Assembly (NCBI GenBank): GCA_003228965.1
Contig: QIGP01000098.1
Location: forward strand, 1-16,110
From: Gammaproteobacteria bacterium
Lineage (GTDB): Bacteria > Pseudomonadota > Gammaproteobacteria > Steroidobacterales > SZUA-146
Direction: 5' to 3'
Length of the DNA: 16,110 nucleotides
The translations under genes were made by a program, and so were the position numbers. The notes under the pieces were generated by a model. That model searched no databases. It had not been told where the DNA came from and saw nothing but the letters and a program-made list of their open reading frames with translations. Below, piece after piece: positions 1-9,100 of this stretch (position 1 is its first letter; each line of letters opens with the position of its first letter).

Positions 1-1283
1 ACTAATCATATTCCTGCCCCACACATTGCGGTGCTCTCAAAACCACACCCCGCCAACCCAGCCGATCCCAAAAAGCCTGGCAAGCTCCGGTACCCTGGCT
101 CATGTAGCGGTGAGCAAATACGTCGATGCGCTTCCTTTGTACCGCCAACAACAGCAGTTGAAGCGACTTGATGTGCACCTGCCACGCTCGACCATGGCCC
201 GTTGGATGATCAAGTCCGGGATAGTGGTCCAACCGCTGATCAATGTCCTGCGCGATACGCTGTTGGCGCATGACATCATGGCGATGGACGAAACCAGGCT
301 TCAGGTCTTAAAGGAGCCTGGCAAATCGGCCCACAGCCAATCGATGATGTGGGTGCAACGCGGTGGCCCGCCCGAGCAGCGGATTATCCTGTACGACTAC
401 GATCCGTCGCGCTCGCAGGAGGTGCCGATACGTTTGCTTAGTGATTTTAAAGGCTATCTTCAAACCGATGGTTATTCCGGTTACGACAAAGTGTGTGCGA
501 ACAACCAACTCATCCAGTTGGGGTGCTGGGCGCACGCGAGAAGAAAGTTCGATGAAGCATTAAAAGCACAAAAACCCAAAACCTTGCAACAAAAGAAAGC
601 CTCGTTGGCAGCCACTGGACTGCAACGCATCCAATTGCTGTACCAGATCGAACGCAAGGCCAAAAAACTTGAGCCACAAGAACGCTACCAGATGAGACAG
701 GAACGATCTGTGCCAATCCTGAATGGCTTGAGAACATGGCTCGACACACACCTACCCGTAGTGCCGCCACAATCGGCCTTGGGTAAGGCCATGAACTACG
801 CAGATCGGCAGTGGCCAAAGCTGATGACCTACACGCTCGATGGACGACTGTGCATCGATAATAATCTCTGTGAGAACCCGATACGACCTTTTGTGGTTGT
901 CCGGAAAAACTTTCTGTTTGCGGACAGTGTGGCCGGCGCCAAGGCCAGTGCGAGTTTGTACGGCTTAATTGAGACGGCCATGGCCAACCACATCAATCCG
1001 TACCGATACTTGAAATTAGTGTTTACTGAATTGCCCAAGGCCAAATCGTTGGAAGACATCGAAGCGTTGATGCCGTTCAAAAAATAGGTAATGTACGATC
1101 CACAAATCTAACCAAACACGGCCCGCTTATTCATCCGTGTCGCCCTGTGCAGCCTTTCAATGTTCAACCCAATGTCTTGGCATGCACTGGTGATTTTATC
1201 TGACATGGCATTCTCCAAACCTCAAAAACAGAGCTTGCCTGATTAATAAACCGCTTGGTAGATGCCCTTCCTGGAGCGCTTAC
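1..1283 (+). mobile_element. IS66-family insertion sequence, right-hand part
   Basis: The transposase remnant defines an IS66-type element whose left part (including any tnpA and tnpB) lies outside the window. IS66-family ends usually begin GTAA, often GTAAGCG. On the minus strand, positions 1283-1276 read GTAAGCGC, so this is a candidate right inverted-repeat tip, 196 bases after the transposase stop. Similarity of the neighbouring opposite-strand ISKra4-like fragment fades close to the same point, as expected if the element landed inside it. The match is only eight bases and the left end is not visible, so the boundary is tentative. Confidence 0.35.
6..1087 (+). pseudogene. tnpC: IS66-family transposase (TnpC), 5'-truncated by the window edge and frameshifted
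   Basis: This is the DDE transposase of an IS66-type insertion sequence, which cuts and joins element ends. The intact downstream frame (from 26, TTG as first codon) carries the family hallmarks. QPIPKSLASSG is followed by a KYVDALPLYRQ block, then the acidic residues D88 (MDET), D148 (LQTDGYSGYD) and E283 (IDNNLCENPIRP), and the IS66 C-terminal block ending EALMPFKK. The segment expected just before QPIPKS, a cysteine-rich zinc-binding stretch, is present but in another frame: positions 6-59 read SYSCPTHCGALKTTPRQP, with a TAA at 3-5. Joining the two frames near 55-62 restores the family sequence. The gene therefore seems broken by a one-base-scale indel plus an upstream stop. TTG at 26 is not a believable natural start. 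A sequencing error could mimic the shift. The family call is firm; the broken state is inferred. Confidence 0.85.
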
Positions 1284-1575
1284 AGCAGTTCCTCTCCTGC
1301 ACCAGAATCGGTATGGCACATCCCCTTTGCAAACTGTTTCAGCAATGACTTCAAAGTTAGTTTTTCGGCTTTGACAATCTCGAACATAACCACCATCGAT
1401 ACCGACAGTAAGGGGCTTGCCAGGCTTCGGTAGTCTAGCCCAGTCATTCTGACTGCCCGAGATAAATCCTGGTTGGCCCGTCAATGCCTCGTCCTGTCGT
1501 TTGGCGGTTTTGTGCAGATGGTGTCGCACTGTTTCGGCATTAAGACACTCACTGATGGGCAGTACAGGTCGTCGG
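1164..1575 (-). pseudogene. Transposase fragment, ISKra4-like
   Basis: The minus-strand frame is open from within the end of the CoA pyrophosphatase gene down to 1164. It reads LPISECLNAETVRHHLHKTA and, further on, LTVGIDGGYVRD with NFEVI about 14 residues after its start. The LNAETVR block and the IDGGYVR block, whose aspartate would be the first catalytic acid, are typical of ISKra4-family transposases. The fragment lacks the N-terminal half, the remaining catalytic residues and the C-terminal domain. Family-like sequence fades at about 1290-1310, and the last ~40 residues look unrelated. It is a decayed relic, possibly cut by the adjacent IS66-type element. The GTG at 1529 is not a real start. 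The family assignment is from memory of its motifs and could instead be a related DDE family. Confidence 0.55.
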
Positions 1576-1579
1576 ACTG

Positions 1580-2176
1580 CTAGGAAGCCCCGAGCGTATT
1601 AATCAAGACCAAAATCATCGCCGCCGTAGCCCCCCATATACGCTGGTCAGCGTAGTGCCATTCGACCATCGGGATATCCGTGCCTTTAAAGGTCATTTTG
1701 GTATCGATACGATGACGGGCGTCGGCCAGGTAATCCAGTGGTACCGAAAAAATACTCTCCACCTCCGACGTGTCGGGAGTCAAAGTAAAACCAGGACTGA
1801 CCAGCCCGACCACTGGATCGACGTCATAGGCACTTATCGTGTACATTCGAGGGAGATGGCCGATGATTTCTACAAAATCAGGTAGTAACCCGATCTCCTC
1901 ATGCGTCTCTCTAAGAGCCGTAACTTCCAAAGAGCCATCTTCAGGTTCGCGACGCCCCCCGGGAAAGCTCACCTGCCCCGGATGGTGCTTCAAATGTGCA
2001 GCACGCTTGGTCAACAGCACTTGAATGCCGTCATCACCCAATAGCAGCGGGATCAAAACCGCCGCATCAACGAAGGTGGCGTTAGGCGCAACAACATCCA
2101 TGGAGCCTTGGTTAATGCGCTCAGTCGACGTCGCGGTCAGCTCACTAAAGCGTTGTCTTAAGGTTTCAATATTCAA
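1580..2176 (-). CDS. NudL-type Nudix hydrolase (putative CoA pyrophosphatase)
   Basis: This predicted cytosolic enzyme cleaves the diphosphate of coenzyme A or its derivatives, yielding 3',5'-ADP and 4'-phosphopantetheine. The 198-residue protein carries the CoA-Nudix signature at residues 54-74 (LLTKRA, then HPGQVSFPGG). The Nudix box follows, with ALRETHEEIGL at 87-97, where R89, E90, E93 and E94 supply the metal-binding core. As in E. coli NudL, the glycine-to-RE spacing departs slightly from the textbook box. The first possible start is TTG, because an in-frame TAA immediately precedes it. That start keeps the family's N-terminal LRQRF helix, whereas the next ATG (codon 26) would remove it. 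No clear Shine-Dalgarno is visible. It lies 35 AT-rich bases downstream of fumC on the same strand and may be co-transcribed. The family is clear; the substrate is inferred. Confidence 0.88.
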   Translation of the reverse strand: MNIETLRQRFSELTATSTERINQGSMDVVAPNATFVDAAVLIPLLLGDDGIQVLLTKRAAHLKHHPGQVSFPGGRREPEDGSLEVTALRETHEEIGLLPDFVEIIGHLPRMYTISAYDVDPVVGLVSPGFTLTPDTSEVESIFSVPLDYLADARHRIDTKMTFKGTDIPMVEWHYADQRIWGATAAMILVLINTLGAS

Positions 2177-2211
2177 TTATTTCAATACTTTGTTATAACT
2201 ATTTAATGTTA

Positions 2212-3600
2212 TTACTTCTGAATACCACCCTTGATTAACGCAGCAGGATCGAGCAATCGCTCCAGCTCTGAGCGCTCAAGACCAGTGGTCTCAAGGGCCA
2301 CGTCCAAAATAGGACGTCCTTCTTTATAGGCCTGTTTAGCTGTGGCGGCGCCGAGGTCGTAGCCGATCACAGAATTCAGTGCCGTTACCAAAATCGGGTT
2401 TCGAGCCAATGCTTCTTTGAGATTATTGTGATTGACGGTAAATCCCTCAATCGCGTTGTCAGCCATGAGTTGAGAAATGTTGGCAAGGACATCGATACTC
2501 TGGAGAAGATTGTAGGCGACTACTGGAAGCATTACGTTGAGCTGAAAATTGCCAGCCTGACCGGCAATAGTAATAGTGGCATCGTTACCGATGACCTGTG
2601 CGGCTACCATGCAGGTTGCTTCCGGAATTACCGGGTTCACTTTGCCAGGCATGATACTGCTGCCGGGCTGAAGTGATGGCAACGCAATTTCGCCGATGCC
2701 CGCTAGCGGCCCACTGTTCATCCAGCGTAAATCGTTAGCGATTTTCATGAGCGCGGTGGCCAGCGCTTTTAGTTGCCCCGACATTTCAACCGCCGTGTCC
2801 TGGCAGCTCAAACTTTCAAAATAGTTTGGGCTTGTCACAAAGGGCACACCCGTTTTGGCCGCAAGTGCCACTGCGAAACGCTCACCAAACTCAGGGTGAG
2901 CATTAATTCCTGTACCTACGGCAGTACCACCCTGCGCGAGTCGGTGTAAGCGCTCTAGAGAGTCGGTGATGCGATCGCGAGCGTTCCTGATTTGTTGAGC
3001 CCAACCGCCCAGTTCCTGGCCCAGACTCACAGGCATAGCATCCATTAAATGGGTTCTGCCTGTCTTGACCGCACCATCAAGCGCTTTCGCTTTGGCGGAT
3101 ATAACGCCATCGAGGTGCTCAAGAGCTGGCAGCAGGCGCTCGTGAATCGCAAGTGCTGCGCTTACGTGAATTGCAGTTGGAATGACGTCGTTGCTACTTT
3201 GCCCCATATTGACGTGATCGTTGGGGTGTACCTGAACGCCACTCGTACGGGTGGCTACATTGGCAATCACTTCATTGGCGTTCATGTTGCTGCTCGTGCC
3301 CGAACCTGTCTGAAAAACATCAATCGGAAAATGGGCGTCAAGCGCGCCTCCTGCAACTTCGGCGGCCGTACTCCCAATGGCATCGACCAGGGGCTGGTCA
3401 AGCAAACCTAGCTCACCGTTCACGGTGGCCGCAGCCCCTTTGATTAGTCCTAGAGCCCGAATAAAGTCTCGCGGTACGCGTAATCCACTAACAGGAAAAT
3501 TCTCAACGGCCCGCTGCGTCTGAGCCCCCCAATGGGCGTCAACCGGTACATTGAGCTCTCCCATGCTGTCTTTTTCGATGCGATATTTTGGCGCACTCAT
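2212..3600 (-). CDS. fumC: Fumarate hydratase, class II
   Basis: This is the iron-independent fumarase of the TCA cycle, catalysing reversible hydration of fumarate to L-malate as a cytosolic homotetramer. The 462-residue length matches the family. Diagnostic blocks are TGSGTSSNMN (98-107), NMGQSSNDVIPTA (131-143), GRTHLMDAMP (181-190, with the expected active-site His184) and the superfamily signature GSSIMPGKVNP (313-323), whose serine is the catalytic base in homologues. The start is ATG at 3600, giving MSAPKYRIEKDSMG. It is preceded by GAGGA with a six-base spacer. The open frame continues upstream to 3801, but that would overlap purB and add sequence unlike any fumarase. It is transcribed divergently from purB. 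It is an oxidative-stress-tolerant type, lacking the Fe-S cluster of class I. I see no damage. Confidence 0.96.
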   Translation of the reverse strand: MSAPKYRIEKDSMGELNVPVDAHWGAQTQRAVENFPVSGLRVPRDFIRALGLIKGAAATVNGELGLLDQPLVDAIGSTAAEVAGGALDAHFPIDVFQTGSGTSSNMNANEVIANVATRTSGVQVHPNDHVNMGQSSNDVIPTAIHVSAALAIHERLLPALEHLDGVISAKAKALDGAVKTGRTHLMDAMPVSLGQELGGWAQQIRNARDRITDSLERLHRLAQGGTAVGTGINAHPEFGERFAVALAAKTGVPFVTSPNYFESLSCQDTAVEMSGQLKALATALMKIANDLRWMNSGPLAGIGEIALPSLQPGSSIMPGKVNPVIPEATCMVAAQVIGNDATITIAGQAGNFQLNVMLPVVAYNLLQSIDVLANISQLMADNAIEGFTVNHNNLKEALARNPILVTALNSVIGYDLGAATAKQAYKEGRPILDVALETTGLERSELERLLDPAALIKGGIQK

Positions 3601-3757
3601 GGTAAATCCTCTATAGCGTTTGCAATGGCACGACTTGGTTTGCCGGTAATTTAAATGAGTAAGGTGGCAGGTACTCGCAACCCCGCCCGTTAGCGGCAGC
3701 GTTTTGCGAGCGGATGCGATATTATCGCCAATTCTAACAGCTTTGGTACTCGCCAGC
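3601..3757. promoter_or_regulatory. Divergent fumC-purB intergenic region
   Basis: The 157 bases between two divergently transcribed start codons must hold the promoters of fumC (leftward) and purB (rightward). A TATTAT at 3720-3725 on the plus strand could be a -10 box for purB, but I find no good -35 partner at 16-18 bases. The purB start has no convincing Shine-Dalgarno. I did not find a recognisable PurR operator. Only the regional role is supported; the individual boxes are uncertain. Confidence 0.4.
3607..3611 (-). promoter_or_regulatory. Ribosome binding site of fumC
   Basis: On the minus strand this reads GAGGA, six bases before the ATG at 3600. It supports that start over the longer open frame reaching into purB. 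Confidence 0.7.
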
Positions 3758-5143
3758 ATGAGCATTAAGACGCTTCCCGTACTCACGTCACTGTCTCCCA
3801 CCGACGGCCGTTACGCCTCTGCCGCAGATCCACTTCGCCCCTTTTTCAGCGAATTTGGACTCATCCGATATCGCGTTCTTGTGGAATTACGCTGGCTCGA
3901 GTTTCTAGCCCTTAGCGCCGACATTCCAGACTGTACCAAGCTTTCACCGGCACAAATCAAGTGCATCGAACGACTAACCGAGCATTTCTCGCTGGAAGAC
4001 GCCCAGCGCATTAAAGACATCGAAGCAACCACCAACCACGACGTGAAAGCCGTGGAGTATTTTCTTCGCGAGCAGTTGCAAGCCGCCGATTCAGAGACGG
4101 ATCAATCACGTTTTATACATTTTGCCTGTACGTCGGAGGACATTAATAACCTGGCGTATGCCCTCGCTGTTCTTGATGCCAACCGTGAAGTGATTGTACC
4201 CATTCTTACCGGCCTGCGCGACGAACTTGGCAAAGTCAGTGAGCACTATCGCTCGACTCCCATGTTGTCACGCACCCACGGTCAGACGGCCAGCCCAACG
4301 ACACTAGGTAAAGAGGTCAAGAATGTTTCCGCGCGGCTGGCTCGCCAAATTGAGCAGCTGGAAAACGCAAAAGTACTCGGCAAACTTAACGGTGCCGTAG
4401 GAAATTTCAACGCCCACCTTAGCGCCTACCCAAACGTTGACTGGCCGTCGCTTGGAGCGGCGTTTGTTACTCAGCTCGGTGTAAGCCCCAATCCTTTTAC
4501 GACACAAATTGAACCCCACGACTGGATGGCCGAATATTTCCATACTCTCTCTCGCGCCAACACCATTTTGATGGACTGGTGCAAAGACGTATGGGGCTAT
4601 ATATCACTGGGCTATTTCACCCAAATTGCGGTTGAAGGCGAAGTAGGCTCATCCACCATGCCGCACAAAATCAATCCAATTCAATTTGAAAATGCGGAAG
4701 GCAACCTGGGCCTTGCGAACGCACTTCTGATTCACCTGGCCTCAAAACTACCGATCTCCCGATGGCAGCGCGACCTCACTGACTCGACAGTACTGCGCAA
4801 TATAGGCGTCGCACTGGGCTGGAGCATAGTGGCTTACAGCTCCATCAATCGAGGTATGTCTCGCCTGGGTGTCAACACCACGCGCCTGAACGAAGACCTC
4901 GAAAAAGCCTGGGAAGTGCTGGCAGAGCCTATTCAAACGGTTATGAAGCGCCACGGCATTGAAGACGCCTACGAGCAATTGAAAGCGCTTACTCGCGGGC
5001 AGGCTATAACCCGTGATTCGCTCGCCAGTTTTATTCAGACTCTGGACATTCCAGAATCCGCCCGCAAAGAACTGGCTGGTTTAACCCCACAAAACTACAC
5101 TGGCTTCGCCGAATCTCTGACTTCACACCCCGACCCTTACTAG
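3758..5143 (+). CDS. purB: Adenylosuccinate lyase
   Basis: This cytosolic enzyme of purine synthesis splits SAICAR to AICAR and adenylosuccinate to AMP, releasing fumarate in both steps. The 461-residue protein matches the ~456-residue enterobacterial form. It opens with LTSLSPTDGRYA and carries TSEDINNLAYA (125-135) and SRTHGQTASP (171-180, with the expected general acid His174). The superfamily signature GSSTMPHKINP (297-307) includes Ser298, equivalent to the catalytic Ser295 of the E. coli enzyme. Further on are SRWQRDLTDSTVLRN and WEVLAEPIQTVM, typical of the long bacterial subgroup. I chose ATG at 3758 because it aligns with the usual N-terminus; the open frame reaches back to 3704 without family-like sequence. 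The product fumarate is the substrate of the divergent neighbour FumC, a suggestive but possibly incidental pairing. The gene appears intact. Confidence 0.96.
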   Translation: MSIKTLPVLTSLSPTDGRYASAADPLRPFFSEFGLIRYRVLVELRWLEFLALSADIPDCTKLSPAQIKCIERLTEHFSLEDAQRIKDIEATTNHDVKAVEYFLREQLQAADSETDQSRFIHFACTSEDINNLAYALAVLDANREVIVPILTGLRDELGKVSEHYRSTPMLSRTHGQTASPTTLGKEVKNVSARLARQIEQLENAKVLGKLNGAVGNFNAHLSAYPNVDWPSLGAAFVTQLGVSPNPFTTQIEPHDWMAEYFHTLSRANTILMDWCKDVWGYISLGYFTQIAVEGEVGSSTMPHKINPIQFENAEGNLGLANALLIHLASKLPISRWQRDLTDSTVLRNIGVALGWSIVAYSSINRGMSRLGVNTTRLNEDLEKAWEVLAEPIQTVMKRHGIEDAYEQLKALTRGQAITRDSLASFIQTLDIPESARKELAGLTPQNYTGFAESLTSHPDPY

Positions 5144-5325
5144 CGATGAGCCTCTGAAATGCCCATTGAGCGAAGTCTCTTTGCGACGTTGGCGACAGTT
5201 CCGAGTGTGAGCAATACATTGGTGAAAGGAGCTAGCAGAAAAGAATCTAAGACGCTCAGTTAACACTGTCCTAGTGGAAGTCAGCTTTTGGCCGAGGCTG
5301 TTTGATAACACCCATGGGTCATTGA

Positions 5326-5342
5326 ACCCGCAGACCGCGGGT
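5326..5342. repeat. Short GC-rich hairpin
   Basis: ACCCGC at 5326-5331 pairs perfectly with GCGGGT at 5337-5342 across a five-base loop. No T-tract follows directly, so it is not a standard intrinsic terminator. It lies about 180 bases after the purB stop. Confidence 0.4.
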
Positions 5343-5356
5343 GCGGCAATCTCCGT

Positions 5357-5379
5357 CTGGTTATAGTGGCATCAACCAG
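5357..5379. repeat. Six-base inverted repeat
   Basis: CTGGTT at 5357-5362 pairs with AACCAG at 5374-5379 across an 11-base loop. T-tracts begin about 20 bases later (from 5399), which is too far for a simple intrinsic terminator of purB. Confidence 0.3.
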
Positions 5380-5584
5380 TTAGGACACTGTACGGCACTT
5401 TTTTGGCGCTTTTTTTCGATTACTGGTTAAATATGAGACTTCTTTCGCAGTCTACACCTGCTTTAAAGCGGTATTGTGTTATCTGGGATCAGGCCAACAG
5501 CAGGCCGTACCCAACATTGGGGAAATCACTCATTTGGATGACGATTGATATCCGGAACAATGACAGCAGGCAAATGGGGTTTGC

Positions 5585-6097
5585 ATGACAATTTCAGATG
5601 ATACAGAACTCGACAGCGCGACCACGCGACGCGTAATGGCGTTGTCCAAAGACGTGCGCTCTGCCACCCTGGATGTCGTCAAATCGGCACGCCGCTCGCT
5701 CTCCATCTATTCCCAGGAACTCGATCCGTCGGTCTACGACCGCATCGAATTTCTCGACGCTGTGAAACAGCTCATTCTTACCCACAAATTTTCGCGTATA
5801 CAAATTCTACTGGTCTCACCCATAGACGCGGTCAAGGGCGGCCACCGGCTGGTTGAATTGGCACGTCGCTTCAGCACGTTTTTTGAAATTCGTAAAGTTA
5901 ACCCTGAGTTTGCAAAACGCAACGATTCCTTTCTCATCGCCGATGAATCGGGTGTTGTCTATCGAATGGATGCCAATCGATGGGAAGGCATTGCTGACAC
6001 AAATGCACCTCGAATCGCGCAAAAGTACCTCGATATCTTCGAAGAAACATGGCAACGCAGCGAGCCTGAGCCGGAGTTTCGCCGACTTCACATCTAG
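5585..6097 (+). CDS. DUF7931-like protein of unknown function
   Basis: This 170-residue predicted cytosolic protein has no signal peptide or membrane segment. It resembles a small family common in gammaproteobacteria (DUF7931, sometimes attached to or next to GNAT acetyltransferases). Family-like blocks are SLSIYSQELDPSVYD (38-52), RIQILLVSP (71-79), KGGHRLVELARRF (84-96), a DSFLIADESGVVYR core (114-127), and a tail with TWQRSEPEPEFRRL (155-168). The alternating strand-helix layout recalls a single phospholipase-D-like half domain, but no HKD motif is present, so catalysis should not be assumed. The ATG at 5585 follows a weak GGGG-containing stretch. The gene stands alone, 441 bases after purB, and converges on the giant lipoprotein gene. 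The family call is from memory; the function is unknown. Confidence 0.75.
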   Translation: MTISDDTELDSATTRRVMALSKDVRSATLDVVKSARRSLSIYSQELDPSVYDRIEFLDAVKQLILTHKFSRIQILLVSPIDAVKGGHRLVELARRFSTFFEIRKVNPEFAKRNDSFLIADESGVVYRMDANRWEGIADTNAPRIAQKYLDIFEETWQRSEPEPEFRRLHI

Positions 6098-6120
6098 TCT
6101 CGGCACGCAACCCTTACAGT

Positions 6121-6139
6121 AAAACGACAGCGTCGCTTT
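6121..6139. terminator. Possible weak terminator between convergent genes
   Basis: AAAACGAC at 6121-6128 and GTCGCTTT at 6132-6139 form an inverted repeat with one mismatch around an AGC loop, followed by GCTTTTC on the plus strand. Its place between two convergent stop codons (6097 and 6166) fits a terminator for the 5585 gene. The four-base GC core is short, so strength is doubtful. Confidence 0.35.
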
Positions 6140-6165
6140 AGCTTTTCTTATTGAGGCCCAGGTGT

Positions 6166-9100
6166 TTAGTCTGCGTTGTTTAATACCGGTGTGACACGTT
6201 CATCACGGACACCCGTACCGGGCAAGTTCGTGACAGTCACGTCGGCAGTGCCGCAAGCAGACTGCTGGCAAACAGGCAAAACTTCGACACCGACAGTGTC
6301 ATCATCCAGACGCAAATATAAAAAATCGCGGCCAATAACAAAATCGTTGGTTAGCCATATCCGGTATCGGCCATCGCCAAGACTAATAGCGGGCACTGGA
6401 TTCAGCGGATCGCCAGGAATCGTACCAGTACTGACGGCGATCGCGCGATCATTGTCGCTGGTGACGACAACACTGACCCTATGCAACCCACCAACGGGCT
6501 GGCTTCCTTGCGAGAACCCAATATCGACCGACTGCAAACCAAACGGAAAACCGTTTTCGGATAGCATGGCCGTTGCTGCATAGTTGTTAATGCTCAGTAT
6601 GGGTGTCTTCAAATGTACGCCTGGTTCAACTTGATCGCTGTCGGTGAATACAGAATCCACCTCGCTGAAGTAACCTTCAAGACTTGCTTCAAGCGCGGAA
6701 CGACTGCCAGCATTTAACACTCTCTCGTCGTCGCTTGTATAACCTACTGCGTAGGGTTCACTGCTGGAAAGACCTGAAGCGAATGCACTCGCGCGATCGG
6801 GCTCCACAAAATTGCCCTGTCCGGTCGAAAGAATATCGGCCATATCGACCGTTTGATCTGACGCGTTTCGGTTGCCTGCAACAAGGCTGTCTTGCAAAGT
6901 TATTGCCGTATCGTCTGAACAAGCCCCAACGAGGGCACTACGACATCGAAAGAGCTGCACCGAGGTTAGCGATTTAATCAGGTTATAAGCAACCGTAGTG
7001 TTGGACAGGTTGGCAGAACCTGCCATTACATCGACTACGGCCGCGATGGGTGCCGTATTGGCACTGAACACTACGTTGTGTGCGGTCATGGTACTGTCAA
7101 GCACTATAACAGCGCCGCCTGACTGGTGTGCCAGGTTTCCGCTCAACGTAGAGTCACTGATAATCAGACTAGAGTCTGAATCAAGCGCAATCGCTCCACC
7201 ATACTTGGCGCGATTGAGAACGAGGTGCAGGTCGGAGGCAATAATTTGGCTTTGCTGAGACCACAGCGCGCCGCCATCAAGTGCGCTACTACCTATGACA
7301 TGCAAACGCTTTAATGTTACATCACTATCGCTGACCTGAATTCCCGAACCTCCGTTAATACGAAGATTAAACACAGAGCACGACTGGCAGTCGTTGACGA
7401 CTAGAGCACGACGGCCTGCGGTTGACAGCCGGGAAGTTGGTGACGTCGAGTTGTCGTCTACTCCAACAACCTGCAAAGTGGCGAAATCTACAGACCCTAT
7501 GACAGCACGTTCGCGCCCGGAAAGCTCCAGTGCGCCCTGGACGGCACTATCATGTTCAATCAGCACAAGCGCTGACTGATCGGCAGGTAGCAACGCCAAC
7601 CGAATACTGACTTCGTCCAATGTAGCAAGAGCCGACGCAGGGCTATTGCCCGCCAGCGTGTCGTCGCCCGTCGCAGTTACATATAATACGTTTGTAACAG
7701 TAGTGTCAGTGTCGACCAGATACTCAATACTGTCTCCCAGTGAGTCGCCGTCGGTATCTGCAAGCGCAGCGTTTGTGCCGATCAACTGCTCAAGATAGTT
7801 ACTGAGGCCGTCACCGTCCGAATCGGGGTTCACCACAATCACCGTCACGATAAAATCTACGCTTTCGTTTTGATCGTCGCGAGCGGTAACTACAAGCTCA
7901 ATCTCTTCGGACAGCGCATCGGCGGGCAGCGCCATTCCGGAAAGAGTACCGTTGGCGTCAATATTCATTCCTGCAGGTAGCCGCGCGGCAACAAAATCAA
8001 GGACGGCGTTGTCAACGTCGCTTGCCCGAGACGATAAACTAAAATCGAAGGACTCACCCACAACCAGATTTAGCGGCTCGTCTGTACCCACAAGTAGTGG
8101 CGCATCGTTCACCGGCAGAACCTGGACCGAAACCTGTTGCACAAACTCGCTTTGACTTGACTGCCCGTCATCGGCTATTACGCTAAAGATTGCTTCTCCG
8201 TTGGCATCGGCCTTCGACACCAGTTGCAGCACAAGAGTGTCTGCATCGAAAATGACGCTAAAAGGCGCCTCGTCTTCAGCTGTTAGTGAATCAAATCGAA
8301 CGCTGTAAACAACTTGTTGATCGATTTCAGAATCCGGAACTTGTGCCGGTTGAATTTGCACAACCACATTGGCAAAGTCTTCGTCTTGAGTGATCGACGC
8401 CTGACTCACGCTAAACGCCGGCGGCGTGTTCGGCGCAACAATATTCAGTATGGTTTGCAAACTAACCACGTTTTGACCGTCGCTTGCGCTGATGGTTAGC
8501 ACAATCGGCTGTACCGCTAAATCGGCAGGCGTCGGTGTCCCTGTGAGTACGCCAGTCGCCGGATCGATTGCAAGTCCCGTCCCGTCTGGTAGCCCAACCA
8601 CTGAATAAGTAAGCGTAGTGCCGTCAGGGTCATTGAAAAACACAGAAAAATCGATGTCGCCCTGATCTGTATCAATGGTAGGAGGTGCAGGCATAACCTC
8701 AGGGGCCACCGAGTTAATGGTCACCATCTGATCGAAAGTGGACGCATTTCCGGCTTCGTCCTGAGCTGTCCAGACAACCAGAGTTGGGCCTACAGGAAAT
8801 CCTCCAGGAGCATCATTCGATACGTCAATCTGGTTTTGAGAAGAGACCCGGTCGCTCACCTCAGGCCGTGCCAATTCAATGAACGTGATGTCTCCCTGAG
8901 CTTGTGCTTCAACCGCACTTTGCCCTTCAATTCCAGGAGGGGTGGTGTCGGCCACGGTGACTTCCCAGTCTACGTTCGTCGTATTTCCCCAAACGTCTTT
9001 TACGCTCGCCGTTAATGGAGTCGTACCAATTTCCAGTTGTTGAGGAATCTCAACGTTCCACTCGAGCGCACCCTCGCGGTCGTCGCTCGCCACAAACTGA

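Larger units (their letters stand above)
5144..5584. other. Gene-free stretch with inverted repeats
   Basis: No open frame here has recognisable family motifs. The longest plus-strand one (5403-5588) lacks recognisable motifs and overlaps the next start codon by four bases. The stretch holds three inverted repeats (5264-5273 with 5381-5390, 5326-5342 and 5357-5379) and two T-tracts near 5399-5417. It may contain the purB terminator, the promoter of the 5585 gene, and perhaps the relic of a small mobile element. None of these roles is proven. Confidence 0.4.

Noticed and set aside
3049..3411. 120-codon plus-strand frame inside fumC
   Set aside because: It is fully antisense to conserved fumarase coding sequence and has no recognisable motifs.
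3601..3801. Upstream extension of fumC to 3801
   Set aside because: It overlaps the purB start on the other strand and adds 67 residues unlike fumarases; the ribosome site at 3607-3611 supports ATG 3600.
5403..5588. 61-codon plus-strand frame before the DUF7931-like gene
   Set aside because: It lacks recognisable motifs and overlaps the next start by four bases; I could not support it as a gene.
5585..6097. Phospholipase D or nuclease activity for the 170-residue protein
   Set aside because: The fold pattern is only loosely similar and no HKD catalytic motif is present.
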